NCBI RefSeq assembly: GCF_021272345.1
Contig: NZ_JAJSDQ010000002.1
Location: 558,001 to 622,000, forward strand
Source of the DNA: Ornithinimicrobium sediminis
GTDB lineage: Bacteria; Actinomycetota; Actinomycetes; Actinomycetales; Dermatophilaceae
DNA: 64,000 nucleotides
Direction: 5' to 3'
Part shown: piece after piece, positions 1-8,405 of the stretch
Position numbering within the stretch: the first letter of the stretch is position 1
Layout of the letters: each line of letters opens with the position of its first letter
Made by a program: the position numbers and the translations under genes
Notes under the pieces: model-generated
What the model was told of the DNA's origin: nothing
The model's database searches: none
Seen by the model: only the letters and a program-made list of their open reading frames with translations

Positions 1-494
1 CGCCCGACGGGGTCGAAGCGGCGGTCCACGAGGCACGCCGCCACGACCCCAAGGTCGTCGTCGAGGCCGGCGTCCTCGGGCGGGAGGTGGAGTGCGGGGT
101 CCTCCAGGGCCGGGGCTCCGACCATCCCCGGGTCAGCGAGGTCGGGGAGGTCACCGTCGTGGGCGGGCACGAGTTCTACGACTTCGAGGCGAAGTACCTG
201 GACGAGGCCAACGTGCGCCTCTCCTGCCCGGCGGACCTGCCTGCGCAGGCGCGGGCCGAGGTGCAGCGCATCGCCGCCGTGGCGTTCGAGGCCGCGGGGT
301 GCGAGGGCCTGGCGCGCGTCGACTGCTTCTACACCGAGCAGGGTGAGGTGATGGTCAACGAGGTCAACACCATGCCGGGCTTCACCCCCTGGTCGATGTA
401 CCCCCAGGTGTGGGGGGCGAGCGGGATGACCTACCCCGAGCTCGTCCACGAGCTGATCGACCTCGCCCTGGCGCGTCCTCTCGGGCTGCGCTGA
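1..494 (+). CDS. ddl: D-alanine--D-alanine ligase, C-terminal part (5' end outside window)
   Basis: Ligates two D-alanines using ATP to make the dipeptide that ends the peptidoglycan stem; cytoplasmic. The gene runs in from the left edge, with the first complete codon at base 3, so about 163 C-terminal residues are visible. They cover the end of the ATP-grasp fold: the GREVECGVL strand, the EFYDFEAKY segment, and the family signature RVDCFY followed by NEVNTMPGFTPWSMYP. In the family the Glu and Asn of NEVN bind Mg-ATP and the Gly-Phe segment contacts the substrate. Gene symbol ddl is used without deciding between ddlA and ddlB types. It converges on the DUF3515 gene, with a small hairpin between them. 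Confidence 0.95.
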   Translation, partial: PDGVEAAVHEARRHDPKVVVEAGVLGREVECGVLQGRGSDHPRVSEVGEVTVVGGHEFYDFEAKYLDEANVRLSCPADLPAQARAEVQRIAAVAFEAAGCEGLARVDCFYTEQGEVMVNEVNTMPGFTPWSMYPQVWGASGMTYPELVHELIDLALARPLGLR

Positions 495-503
495 ACACGG
501 GTC

Positions 504-521
504 TCACCGGCGGGTCGGTGA
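504..521. terminator. Small hairpin between convergent ddl and DUF3515 genes
   Basis: TCACCG (504-509) and CGGTGA (516-521) form a 6-bp stem with a 6-base loop in the 45-base gap between two converging genes. There is no T-tract on either side, so termination is inferred only from position. Confidence 0.35.
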
Positions 522-539
522 CGAGCCTGGCCGCAGCCC

Positions 540-986
540 TCAGGTGCAGCCAGGGCCGGTCTGCTCGACGATGCGGGCGACCTCCCCGAAGGCCGGCATC
601 AGGAGGGTCTCCGGGGTGTAGGAGTCGGGCACCAGCACCTCGACGGCGGGGTCACGGCCGTAGGTGGTGAACTCGATGCCGTCGTCCAGCTGGACGGCGA
701 TCCAGTCCACTCCGTCGATGTCGAGGCACTGGGCGGTGGTCGGTCCGGGCACCGGGGCCCCGCAGCGGGCAATGACGGCCGGGTCCCCCCATGCGGCGAC
801 GGTCGCCGACTCCACCGCGGTCTCCCGTCGCTCCAGGCCGGCCACCGCGGCCGGCCAGGCACCCGCGACCGCAGCGCAGCCCGCCGAGGCGTCGGCACCC
901 TCGTAGGGGACCACCTTCACGGCCGAGCTGCACCCGGCCAGGAGCACGGTCGTGAGGGTCAGCCCGAGAAGTGGACGACCGTGCAT
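540..986 (-). CDS. DUF3515 family lipoprotein
   Basis: A 148-residue protein. The N-terminus MHGRPLLGLTLTTVLLAGC ends in a lipobox (LAGC), so it should be exported and lipid-anchored on the outer face of the membrane. The mature part has paired cysteines and a conserved-looking VPYEGADA start, typical of actinobacterial DUF3515 proteins that sit beside ddl and thiL. No enzymatic motif is visible and the function is unknown. The start at 986 is preferred because it places the signal peptide at the N-terminus. It overlaps the end of the upstream AsnC-type gene by 28 bases. A much longer in-frame extension exists but has no coding features. Confidence 0.85.
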   Translation of the reverse strand: MHGRPLLGLTLTTVLLAGCSSAVKVVPYEGADASAGCAAVAGAWPAAVAGLERRETAVESATVAAWGDPAVIARCGAPVPGPTTAQCLDIDGVDWIAVQLDDGIEFTTYGRDPAVEVLVPDSYTPETLLMPAFGEVARIVEQTGPGCT

Positions 987-1198
987 GTGGTGGTGCGGGT
1001 GATGTGCGGCACGTCCTGGATCTTGGCGATCACCAGCCTGCCCAGGTCGTCGACGGTCGGTGCCTCGATGCGGGCGATGACGTCGTAGGGTCCGGTGACG
1101 TCCTCGGCGGCGCTCACCCCCTCCAGCTCGCCGATCGCCTGCGCGACGGCCGAGGACTTGCCGACCTCGGTCTGGATGAGGATGTAGGCGTGCACCAT
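959..1198 (-). CDS. Stand-alone Lrp/AsnC ligand-binding (RAM) domain protein
   Basis: A 79-residue protein starting MVHAYILIQTEVGKS and containing the alpha-beta pattern of the AsnC-type effector-binding domain (VTGPYDVIARIEAP, then KIQDVPHITRTTTC). It has no helix-turn-helix, so it is about half the length of a full Lrp regulator and probably binds a small ligand without touching DNA. The ATG at 1198 is chosen because the domain starts right there; a longer in-frame start at 1264 would add residues with no homology. It lies just upstream of, and overlaps, the DUF3515 lipoprotein gene and is divergent from thiL. Confidence 0.88.
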   Translation of the reverse strand: MVHAYILIQTEVGKSSAVAQAIGELEGVSAAEDVTGPYDVIARIEAPTVDDLGRLVIAKIQDVPHITRTTTCTVVHFSG

Positions 1199-1280
1199 GG
1201 TGGGCCTCCGGCTCGGGTGACTGGGGCTGACAGTCCCAGACGCTACCGTGCCCGTGACGGACACCGGCGGAGGAGGTCGT

Positions 1281-2303
1281 ATGCAGCATCAGGAGTCGTC
1301 GGAGCCGGGAGCGGGCGGGCCGACGCTGGGCGAGGTGGGCGAGGCCGGCGTGCTGGCGGAGGTGTTCGCCCGGCTGCGGCCCGACCGGCACGGGCGGGTG
1401 CTCGTGGGCCCGGGCGACGACACGGCATACCTGCGCACCGGGGGGGCGGTGCTGGCCACCACCGACACCGTCGTGCAGGGCAGGGACTGGGTGGACAGGT
1501 GGTCGGGTGCGGCCGACGTCGGGGCGAAGGTGGTCGTGCAGAACCTCGCGGACATCGCGGCCATGGGGGGTGTGGGCACGGCGCTGCTGGTGACCCTGGT
1601 GGCGCCGGAGACCCTGCCGCTGTCGTGGGCCGTGGCGCTCACGGAGGGACTGGCGGCGGCCGCGGACAGCGCCGGTGTCCCGGTCGTCGGCGGTGACCTG
1701 TCCTCCGGTGAGGTCGTCATGGTGTCGGTCACGGCGCTGGGCGAGCTCGCGCCCGGTGTGTCCGCGCCGGTGCGTCGCAGCGGAGCGGTGCCGGGGCAGG
1801 CCCTGGCGGTCTCGGGTCCGCTGGGCCGGTCGGCTGCGGGCCTGGAGCTCCTGCGTCGCGGCGACGCCGACCGGTGGCCACCGCCGGAGCAGGCGGAGCG
1901 GGCCGGCGACTACGTCGGCTACCACTGCGCGCCGGACCCCGACCTGAACCAGGGGCCGGTCGCGGCCGTTGCCGGAGCCGGCGCGATGATCGACGTCTCG
2001 GACGGGCTGCTGCGGGACGCCGGCCGGGTCGCCACCGCCAGCGGGGTCCGCATCGACCTCGACGCCCTGGCGGTGGCCGAGCTCGCGGTGCCCCTGGCCG
2101 AGGTGCTCGGGGGTGAGCGCGCGCTGGAGTGCGTGCTGACCGGCGGTGAGGAGCATGTGCTCCTGGCCACCTTCCTGCCCGGCCAGACCCCACCCGGCTG
2201 GACGGAGGTCGGGCTGGTGGGCGCACCGGGGGAGGAGGAGCCCGGCGTCTGGTGGCGCGGTGAGAGGGTCCGGCGCGGCGGGTGGGACCATTTCGGAGGC
2301 TGA
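1281..2303 (+). CDS. thiL: Thiamine-monophosphate kinase
   Basis: Phosphorylates thiamine monophosphate to thiamine diphosphate, the last step of the cofactor pathway, in the cytoplasm. The 340-residue protein has the AIR-synthase-like fold: LVGPGDDTAYL near residue 42 (Mg/ATP Asp pair), TTDTVVQGRDW, a GGDLSSGE motif near 137, and DVSDGLLRDA near 237. Start at ATG 1281 is favoured by a strong GGAGGAGG six bases upstream; an earlier in-frame GTG at 1248 lacks one. No TPP riboswitch is visible upstream. YjbQ, proposed to have secondary thiamine-phosphate synthase activity, lies 460 bases downstream. Confidence 0.96.
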   Translation: MQHQESSEPGAGGPTLGEVGEAGVLAEVFARLRPDRHGRVLVGPGDDTAYLRTGGAVLATTDTVVQGRDWVDRWSGAADVGAKVVVQNLADIAAMGGVGTALLVTLVAPETLPLSWAVALTEGLAAAADSAGVPVVGGDLSSGEVVMVSVTALGELAPGVSAPVRRSGAVPGQALAVSGPLGRSAAGLELLRRGDADRWPPPEQAERAGDYVGYHCAPDPDLNQGPVAAVAGAGAMIDVSDGLLRDAGRVATASGVRIDLDALAVAELAVPLAEVLGGERALECVLTGGEEHVLLATFLPGQTPPGWTEVGLVGAPGEEEPGVWWRGERVRRGGWDHFGG

Positions 2304-2394
2304 GCCACGGGTCCGGTCCCGACGTCGAGGGGCGCCGTCCGCCGCCTCACGGGCCGGTCTCGCAGGGTCGCGACGCGACCCCGGAGACCACGAA

Positions 2395-2421
2395 GGCCGA
2401 CGCCACGAGGTGACGTCGGCC
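2395..2421. terminator. Hairpin between thiL and rpmB (convergent)
   Basis: GGCCGACG (2395-2402) pairs perfectly with CGTCGGCC (2414-2421). After one C-A mismatch a further CAC/GTG stem closes a GAG loop. It lies 14 bases past the rpmB stop and between converging genes, so it probably ends rpmB and perhaps thiL transcripts. There is no clear T-tract. Confidence 0.55.
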
Positions 2422-2435
2422 CGGCGGTGCGCAGG

Positions 2436-2633
2436 TCAGCGGGTGGTGACCTTGCCGGCCTTCAAGCAGGACGTGCAGACGTTGACGCGCTTCGGGGTCG
2501 TGCCGGAGGGGCCGACGAGGGCGCGGACACGCTGGATGTTCGGGTTCCAGCGGCGCTTGGTGCGGCGGTGGGAGTGCGAGATGGCGTGACCGAAGCTCGG
2601 TCCCTTGCCGCAGACGTCGCAAGTGGCAGCCAC
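2436..2633 (-). CDS. rpmB: 50S ribosomal protein L28, zinc-binding type
   Basis: A 65-residue ribosomal protein of the large subunit. It begins [20 protein letters not shown] and ends [13 protein letters not shown], carrying the two CxxC pairs of the zinc-containing (C+) L28 form. The start is GTG 2633 with AGGAG upstream (GAGACACC spacing); other in-frame starts upstream would add non-homologous residues. It is transcribed alone on the minus strand with a hairpin after the stop. In other actinobacteria zinc-containing L28 often has a zinc-free paralogue under Zur control; none is visible here. Confidence 0.96.
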   Translation of the reverse strand: MAATCDVCGKGPSFGHAISHSHRRTKRRWNPNIQRVRALVGPSGTTPKRVNVCTSCLKAGKVTTR

Positions 2634-2760
2634 GGTGTCTCCTGAAAGTCGTTGAATGTCTCGGGCAGCCCCGCGTGCCGCAAGGCGCCCGGGGAACCGG
2701 GTCAGACTATCCGAGGAGGCACGGGGCGCCCAAATCGGACCGGCCTGACACCATGGCCCC

Positions 2761-3174
2761 ATGCGGAGCCACACGCTGCAGGTGCACACAGGAGCACAGG
2801 AGACCGTCCACGACCTCACCCGGGAGTGCGCAGCCTACGCCCGGAAGTGCGGAGGGGACGGGCTGCTGCACGTCTTCGTCCCCCACGCCACCGCCGGCAT
2901 CGCCGTCCTGGAGACCGGTGCGGGCAGCGACGAGGACCTGCTGGCGGCACTGCAGGACCTGCTGCCCGCCGACGACCGCTGGGTCCACCGACACGGGAGC
3001 CGGGGTCATGGCCGCTCCCACGTCATGCCGGCCATGGTGCCCCCCTATGCCACCGTGCCGGTGCTCGACGGAGAGCTGGCGCTCGGCACCTGGCAGAGCA
3101 TCTGCCTGGTGGATCTCAACGTCGACAACGCCGAGCGCACGGTGCGTCTGTCCCTGCTGGCGGACCGGGGCTGA
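2761..3174 (+). CDS. YjbQ/UPF0047 family protein (secondary thiamine-phosphate synthase type)
   Basis: A 137-residue protein with the UPF0047 signature: [17 protein letters not shown], the [19 protein letters not shown] segment rich in conserved histidines, and a terminal [16 protein letters not shown]. coli YjbQ has weak thiamine-phosphate synthase activity, but the physiological role of the family is unsettled. The histidines and the His-Ala-Thr-Ala-Gly motif suggest a metal or phosphate site. It sits upstream of the DAK2-domain kinase gene, 21 bases apart, so the two are probably co-transcribed. The start ATG 2761 matches the usual family N-terminus although no strong ribosome site precedes it. 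Confidence 0.88.
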   Translation: MRSHTLQVHTGAQETVHDLTRECAAYARKCGGDGLLHVFVPHATAGIAVLETGAGSDEDLLAALQDLLPADDRWVHRHGSRGHGRSHVMPAMVPPYATVPVLDGELALGTWQSICLVDLNVDNAERTVRLSLLADRG

Positions 3175-3195
3175 CCGGGGGCTACCCTGCCGACC

Positions 3196-4887
3196 GTGCC
3201 GCACACCGTGCTCGACCTGGCCGCCGCCCGACGCTGGGCGGTGACGGCGCGTGCGCTGCTGACCGAGGCACGGGAGCGCATCGACTCCCTCAACGTCTTC
3301 CCGGTCCCCGACGGCGACACCGGGACCAACATGTTCCTCACCGTCGACGGCGCCCTGGACGTCATCCGGGGCCAGCACGAGGTCACCGGTGCCCCACTGC
3401 GCCTGGACCAGGGGCTGGCGCTGCTCGCCCGCGGGATGCTGCTCTCCGCGCGGGGCAACTCCGGGGTGATCCTCAGCCAGCTGGCGCGCGGCATGTCCGA
3501 GGCGGTCGCCGACGCCGGCCCGGGGGTGCACGAGATCGCCCCCGAGGTGCTGGCCGAGGCCTTCGAGCGCGCAGCCGACGTGGCGTGGGCCGGGGTGTCC
3601 CGTCCGGTGGAGGGCACCATCCTGTCGGTGGCATCCGGTGCCGCCGCCGGAGCACGTGCAGCGGCCGTCCCCGGAGCGACGAGCCACGACGTCGCCCTCG
3701 CCGCGCTGGAGTCCGCCCGGGCAGCCCTCGCCCGCACGCCGGAGCAGCTGCCACGGCTGGCCCAGGCCGGCGTGGTCGACGCGGGAGGAGCAGGCCTGGT
3801 CCTGGTCGTCGAGGCGCTGGAGAGTGTCCTGGCGGACCGGCCGCACGAGGGTCTGGGCGACCTGGCCGGCTGGTGGGAGCAAGGGCCGGTGGAGGTCCCG
3901 CCGCGCCGGCCGGCCGAGGGCTGCGAGGCCGGCGACGGGGCCTACGAGGTGATGTACCTCGTGCAGGGGTCGGACCCCGAGCGGGCCCACCACCTGCAGA
4001 CCCACCTCCTGCGCATCGGCTCCTCCGTCCTCGTCGTGGGGGGGCCACGGGAGTGGCGGGTGCACGTGCACCTCGACGACCCTGCCGCAGCCGTGGAGGC
4101 GGGCTCGCTCTCCGGGCGGGTGGAGCAGGTGGCCATCACGGCGCTGGAGGTGTCGGCCGGCCCGGCCGGCCTCGACAGCGGCCGTCAGGCCCCACCGGCC
4201 GCCCCGGCCCGCCACGCCCCGCTCGGTGTCGTGGCCTGTGCACCCGGGGACGGCATCGGTGCTCTCCTGGCGCATGCCGGAGCCGAGGTGGTGCACTCCG
4301 GGGCCCGCGCCCGCGCCTCCACCGGTCAGCTGCTCGGTGCCGCCCGGGCGGTCAGGGCCGACACCGTGGTGGTCCTGCCCAACGACCACGACACGATCCT
4401 CGCCGCCGAGGCTGCGGCGCGGGCCGCAGCCGAGGAGGGGCTCGACGTGCGGGTGCTGCCGACGCGCGCCGCCGTGCAGGGGCTGGCCGCGATGGCCGTC
4501 TGCGACCTCGGCGGCGAGGTGGAGACGACCCTGCTGGCCATGGCCGACGCCGCTGCCTCGGTCTCCTACGGCTCCCTCACGGAGGCCGCGAACGACGGAC
4601 CGACGCCCGTCGGTGACTGCCGGACAGGTCAGTGGCTCGGGCTCGTCTCCGGCGAGATCGTCGTGGTCGACGACCAGCTGGCCAGGGCTGTCCGGCACGT
4701 GCTCGCCGCGCTCGCGGAGGCTGCTCCGCACGACCCCGAGCTGCTCACCGTCATCGCCGGCCGCGACGCCGAGGAGCACGAGCTGGACGGTGCTGTCGCC
4801 GCGTGGAGCCGCCGGCACCGCGACGTGGAGGTGCACCGGGTCGACGGCGGCCAGCGGACCTTCCGCTGGCTCATCGGGATGGAGTGA
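3196..4887 (+). CDS. DAK2 domain protein, FakA-like fatty-acid kinase subunit
   Basis: A 563-residue protein. The first ~200 residues form a DAK2 (DhaL-like) ATP-binding domain, with NVFPVPDGDTGTNMFLT at about 32-48 supplying the Asp residues that hold Mg-ATP, and RGNSGVILSQ. A middle domain (YEVMYLVQGSD, HVHLDDPAAAVEAG) and a C-terminal YloV/DegV-associated domain follow. In Firmicutes FakA phosphorylates fatty acids presented by a FakB (DegV) partner for phospholipid synthesis. No fakB is seen here. GTG start at 3196 follows a TACCCT-like element. Its TGA overlaps the recG ATG by one base, so the two are translationally coupled, as in many actinobacteria. Confidence 0.9.
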   Translation: MPHTVLDLAAARRWAVTARALLTEARERIDSLNVFPVPDGDTGTNMFLTVDGALDVIRGQHEVTGAPLRLDQGLALLARGMLLSARGNSGVILSQLARGMSEAVADAGPGVHEIAPEVLAEAFERAADVAWAGVSRPVEGTILSVASGAAAGARAAAVPGATSHDVALAALESARAALARTPEQLPRLAQAGVVDAGGAGLVLVVEALESVLADRPHEGLGDLAGWWEQGPVEVPPRRPAEGCEAGDGAYEVMYLVQGSDPERAHHLQTHLLRIGSSVLVVGGPREWRVHVHLDDPAAAVEAGSLSGRVEQVAITALEVSAGPAGLDSGRQAPPAAPARHAPLGVVACAPGDGIGALLAHAGAEVVHSGARARASTGQLLGAARAVRADTVVVLPNDHDTILAAEAAARAAAEEGLDVRVLPTRAAVQGLAAMAVCDLGGEVETTLLAMADAAASVSYGSLTEAANDGPTPVGDCRTGQWLGLVSGEIVVVDDQLARAVRHVLAALAEAAPHDPELLTVIAGRDAEEHELDGAVAAWSRRHRDVEVHRVDGGQRTFRWLIGME

Positions 4888-7082
4888 TGGCGGTCACCCT
4901 CACCACGCGCCTGCGCGACGTGGTCGCCAGGACGGCCCCCAAGCTCGAGAAGGCGCGGGGCATCACCACGGTCGGCGAGCTGCTCGACTTCCTGCCGCGC
5001 AGCTATCTCGACCCGGCCCGCCCGTCCGACTTCGCCACCCTGGCCGACGGCGAGGACGTCGTGCTGATGGCCACCGTGAAGCAGGCGGTCACCCGGCGGA
5101 TGCGCAACCGGCGCGGGTCGATGCTCATCGCCACCGTGGTCGACGAGCAGGGAGGGGAGCTGGACCTCACCTTCTTCAAGCCCTACGGGCACGAGCAGGC
5201 CCTCGTGCCCGGCAGGAGGGTCGTCTGCTCGGGCACCGTGAGCTCCTTCCAGCGTCGTCGTCAGCTGACCCACCCGGACTACCAGGTCGTCGGACCGCGG
5301 CGCCTGGGGGACCCGGGCCTGGCCCAGGCGCTGGAGAGCGGGCTCGTCCCCGTCTACACCGCGACCAAGGGGGTCAACGCGGTGCAGATGATCTCCTCGG
5401 TGCAGCTGGCCCTGCACGCGCTCGAGGACGTGCCCGACCCCGTCCCGGCCACCGTGCGTGCCCGTCGCGGGCTGCCCGACCTGCTCACGGCATATTGGAT
5501 GGTGCACCAGCCCGAGACCGAGGCGGAACAGCGCAAGGCACGGTGGCGGCTGAAGTTCCAGGAGGCGTTCGTCATCCAGGCGGCACTGGCGCAGCGGCGG
5601 ATGGCCGACGACGCCGTGCGGGCGGTGCCGCGCAGGGCCGCGCAGGCCGGGCTCGTCGAGGCCTTCCGGCGCCGCCTGCCCTTCGACCTGACCGCCGGGC
5701 AGCAGGAGGTGCTCGCCTCGGTCACCGCCGACCTCGCCGGTGACTCCCCGATGCACCGTCTGCTGCAAGGTGAGGTCGGCTCCGGCAAGACGGTGGTCGC
5801 GTTGCTGGCGATGCTCACCGTCATCGACGGGGGAGGGCAGGCGGCGCTGCTCGCACCGACCGAGGTGCTGGCGCAGCAGCACCACCGCTCGATCACGGCG
5901 ATGCTCGGTCCGCTCGCCGAGGCCGGTCTGCTCGGCGGTGTCGAGCGCGCGACGAGGGTGGCCCTGCTGACGGGCAGCCAGCCGGTGGCGGAGCGCCGCG
6001 CCAACCTGCTGATGGCCGCGAGCGGGGAGGCCGGGATCGTGGTCGGCACGCACGCGCTCATCCAGGAGCACGTGCAGTTCGCCGAGCTCGGGCTCGTGGT
6101 GGTCGACGAGCAGCACCGGTTCGGGGTCGAGCAGCGCGACGCGCTGCGCGCCAAGGCGGGTGACGCCCCCCACGTGCTGGTGATGACCGCGACCCCGATC
6201 CCGCGCACCGTGGCGATGACGGTCTACGGCGACATGGAGATCTCGACCCTGCGCGAGCTGCCGGCCGGCCGGCAGCCGATCACCACGCACGTCGTGCCCG
6301 GAGAGCTGGCCTCCTGGGTGGACCGCACCTGGCGTCGCGTCGCCGAGGAGGCGGCCAAGGGACACCGGGCGTATGTCGTGTGCCCACGCATCGGGGAGGA
6401 GCAGGACCCCGACCTGGACGCCGAGACCGGGCCGGGGGGTCCGGTGGCGCCGGCGGAGGGGCAGGAGGGAAAACCGCTGCACGGCGTGCTGCAGGTGCAT
6501 CGGGCGCTGCAGGCGCTGCCGGCGACCTCAGGTCTGCGCATCGGTCTGCTGCACGGGCGGATGGCGCCGGCCGACAAGGAGGCGGTGATGGGCGCCTTCG
6601 CCGCCGGGGACCTCGACGTCCTGGTCGCCACGACGGTGATCGAGGTGGGGGTCGACGTGAGAGATGCCACGGTGATGGTCGTGCTGGACGCCGACCGGTT
6701 CGGCATCTCCCAGCTGCACCAGCTGCGGGGCCGGGTGGGCCGGGGCGACCAGCCGGGTCTGTGCCTGCTCATGACCCAGGAGCTGGACGGGCCCTCGCAG
6801 GAGCGGCTGGACGCCGTCGCGGCGACGACCGACGGCTTCGTGCTGGCGCGCGTCGACCTGGAGCAGCGCCGCGAGGGTGACGTGCTGGGAGCCGCACAGA
6901 GCGGTGGCCGCAGCGGACTGCGGTTCCTCCGGCTGGCCCGCGACGAGGAGCTCATCGTCGGGGCGCACGAGGACGCCTGGGCTGTCGTCGAGGACGACCC
7001 CGACCTGGTCGGGCATCCCGCCCTGCGCGAGGAGATCGCCCGGCTCGACGCGGAGCGTGCCGCCTTCCTCGAACGTGGCTAG
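4887..7082 (+). CDS. recG: ATP-dependent DNA helicase RecG
   Basis: Remodels stalled replication forks and branch-migrates Holliday junctions. The 731-residue protein has an N-terminal wedge/OB region (TVGELLDFLPRSYLD; ATVKQAVTRRMRNRRGSM), then helicase motifs: Walker A GEVGSGKT at ~295-302, DEQHRFG at ~406 (the DExH box), MTATPIPRT (motif III), ATTVIEVGVDV (motif V) and QLRGRVGRGD (motif VI). A proline/glycine-rich insert (about residues 510-530) lies between helicase lobes. Start ATG 4887 overlaps the upstream stop by one base. An inverted repeat begins at its stop codon. Confidence 0.97.
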   Translation: MAVTLTTRLRDVVARTAPKLEKARGITTVGELLDFLPRSYLDPARPSDFATLADGEDVVLMATVKQAVTRRMRNRRGSMLIATVVDEQGGELDLTFFKPYGHEQALVPGRRVVCSGTVSSFQRRRQLTHPDYQVVGPRRLGDPGLAQALESGLVPVYTATKGVNAVQMISSVQLALHALEDVPDPVPATVRARRGLPDLLTAYWMVHQPETEAEQRKARWRLKFQEAFVIQAALAQRRMADDAVRAVPRRAAQAGLVEAFRRRLPFDLTAGQQEVLASVTADLAGDSPMHRLLQGEVGSGKTVVALLAMLTVIDGGGQAALLAPTEVLAQQHHRSITAMLGPLAEAGLLGGVERATRVALLTGSQPVAERRANLLMAASGEAGIVVGTHALIQEHVQFAELGLVVVDEQHRFGVEQRDALRAKAGDAPHVLVMTATPIPRTVAMTVYGDMEISTLRELPAGRQPITTHVVPGELASWVDRTWRRVAEEAAKGHRAYVVCPRIGEEQDPDLDAETGPGGPVAPAEGQEGKPLHGVLQVHRALQALPATSGLRIGLLHGRMAPADKEAVMGAFAAGDLDVLVATTVIEVGVDVRDATVMVVLDADRFGISQLHQLRGRVGRGDQPGLCLLMTQELDGPSQERLDAVAATTDGFVLARVDLEQRREGDVLGAAQSGGRSGLRFLRLARDEELIVGAHEDAWAVVEDDPDLVGHPALREEIARLDAERAAFLERG

Positions 7083-7109
7083 GGCCCTACGGAGGGACCA
7101 ACGGCCCTA
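7080..7109. terminator. Inverted repeat starting in the recG stop codon
   Basis: TAGGGCC (7080-7086, beginning with the recG TAG) is complementary to GGCCCTA (7103-7109), a 7-bp stem with a 16-base loop. No T-tract follows. It may slow or end recG transcription, but this is weak. Confidence 0.3.
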
Positions 7110-7199
7110 CCGCCCGTCCCCGGCCGGGGGAAGGCTGTCGGGCGTGGGCCGTGATGCCGCATCGACCGTCGGTGTGGACCCAGCCGCACGGAGGAGCAG

Positions 7200-8384
7200 G
7201 TGGGCGATGCGACAGGGCCCGACAGCAGCACGCGCCCGGCGGCCCGGGCGCTCCGGCCGATGAGCACCGAGGGGCCACCGGCCGGGGGCGTGCTGTGGTG
7301 CCCGTTCGACCTGGCGGTCGACACCATCGGGGCGCTGCTCAACGGCGAGCTCGCCGACCACCCCGTCTACGACGGGTTCGAGCTGCAGTGGTTCGACGAC
7401 CCCGCCCACGGGCGCGGTGTGCTGGCCTTCCTGTCCCGGCGCGCCGACGGTCGGGTCGACTACTACCTGCAGCGAGGCCTGCGCGTCGACCCCGACGGAT
7501 ACGCGATCGGGGCAGGCCTCGGACGCTGGGGCGAGGCAGACTTCGACGTGGCGCTGCTCGAGGTGACGCCGGAGGGCGTGGTCGCGGACGTGCGGTTCAC
7601 CGACATGGAGGGCCGGGTGGTCGAGGTGTCGGTGGACGACCGGTCCGCCGGCCCACGCCGCACGACCGACCTGCTCGCGCCGGTCTCGAGCGGCATCGAG
7701 GACCCGGTGTCCCTGATGCTCGTCCAGCTGCACGGCTTCGACCTGCTGCGGCACGGTGACATCGCTCCCCAGGTCCGCATCGACGGCGAGCAGGTGTCGA
7801 CGGGTGTCCTGCCCGGTGGGCTGCTGCACCGCCGTCACCTGGTGAAGGCCGCTGCTCCGCTCACCGTCGCCACCCTCTGCCGGGCCCGGTCGGGTCCGCT
7901 CACCCCTGTCGACGTCGACGACCCGGGAGACGTGGTCCTGGACGCCGCGGGCACGGGGGTCCTCGGCTGCGTCGCACGTCACGACGGTGCCGGCGCGATC
8001 CTGGCGCTCCATCCACCCTTGCCCGCGCTGTCCTCGCTCGGCGACGGGGAGCAGCGGACGGGCTCGTGGCTGGTCGACGTCGACGACGCACCGGTGGTCG
8101 GCGGCACCTGGAGCGCCCGGCGGCAGGCCGACGAGGTCGCCCTCGCGCTCGAGGTGACCCGGGGATGGGTGCCGCCGCCCGGACAGCCACTGCTGGTGCG
8201 CCTGGTGACCCGCGTGGTCCCGGTGTTCCGGACCTGGCCGACGACCTACCGCTGGAGCGCGCAGGTGCTCCTCGACCGCGGGTCGGCCGTCATGGTCTCC
8301 TCCTGGGCCCGCACAGGGAAGGACCGTGGCGCGGGCTACGGCCGCCTCACCCGCTCGCGTCGGGCACGGCGACGCCGCGGCTGA
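7200..8384 (+). CDS. Conserved-looking hypothetical protein
   Basis: I do not recognise this 394-residue protein. It is acidic, lacks signal peptide and membrane segments, and is rich in beta-strand-like stretches (VLWCPFDLAVDTIGALL, DYYLQRGLRVDPDGYAIG, SLMLVQLHGFDLLRHGD, SGSWLVDVDD-like repeats), ending in a basic tail RLTRSRRARRRRG. Start GTG 7200 has GGAGGAG just upstream; an ATG at 7261 is a possible alternative that would remove about 20 residues. It lies between recG and rsmD, and ends 21 bases before rsmD. Codon use matches its neighbours, so it looks native rather than acquired. Confidence 0.75.
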   Translation: MGDATGPDSSTRPAARALRPMSTEGPPAGGVLWCPFDLAVDTIGALLNGELADHPVYDGFELQWFDDPAHGRGVLAFLSRRADGRVDYYLQRGLRVDPDGYAIGAGLGRWGEADFDVALLEVTPEGVVADVRFTDMEGRVVEVSVDDRSAGPRRTTDLLAPVSSGIEDPVSLMLVQLHGFDLLRHGDIAPQVRIDGEQVSTGVLPGGLLHRRHLVKAAAPLTVATLCRARSGPLTPVDVDDPGDVVLDAAGTGVLGCVARHDGAGAILALHPPLPALSSLGDGEQRTGSWLVDVDDAPVVGGTWSARRQADEVALALEVTRGWVPPPGQPLLVRLVTRVVPVFRTWPTTYRWSAQVLLDRGSAVMVSSWARTGKDRGAGYGRLTRSRRARRRRG

Positions 8385-8405
8385 CCCGGCTGTCATGATG
8401 ACGCG

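Noticed and set aside
1199-1280. Possible TPP riboswitch or promoter upstream of thiL
   Set aside because: The THI-box sequence is absent and no convincing -35/-10 pair is spaced correctly.
540-2291. A 583-codon minus-strand open frame extending the DUF3515 gene across thiL
   Set aside because: The true lipoprotein starts at 986 with a signal peptide; the rest is antisense to thiL and arises from high GC content.
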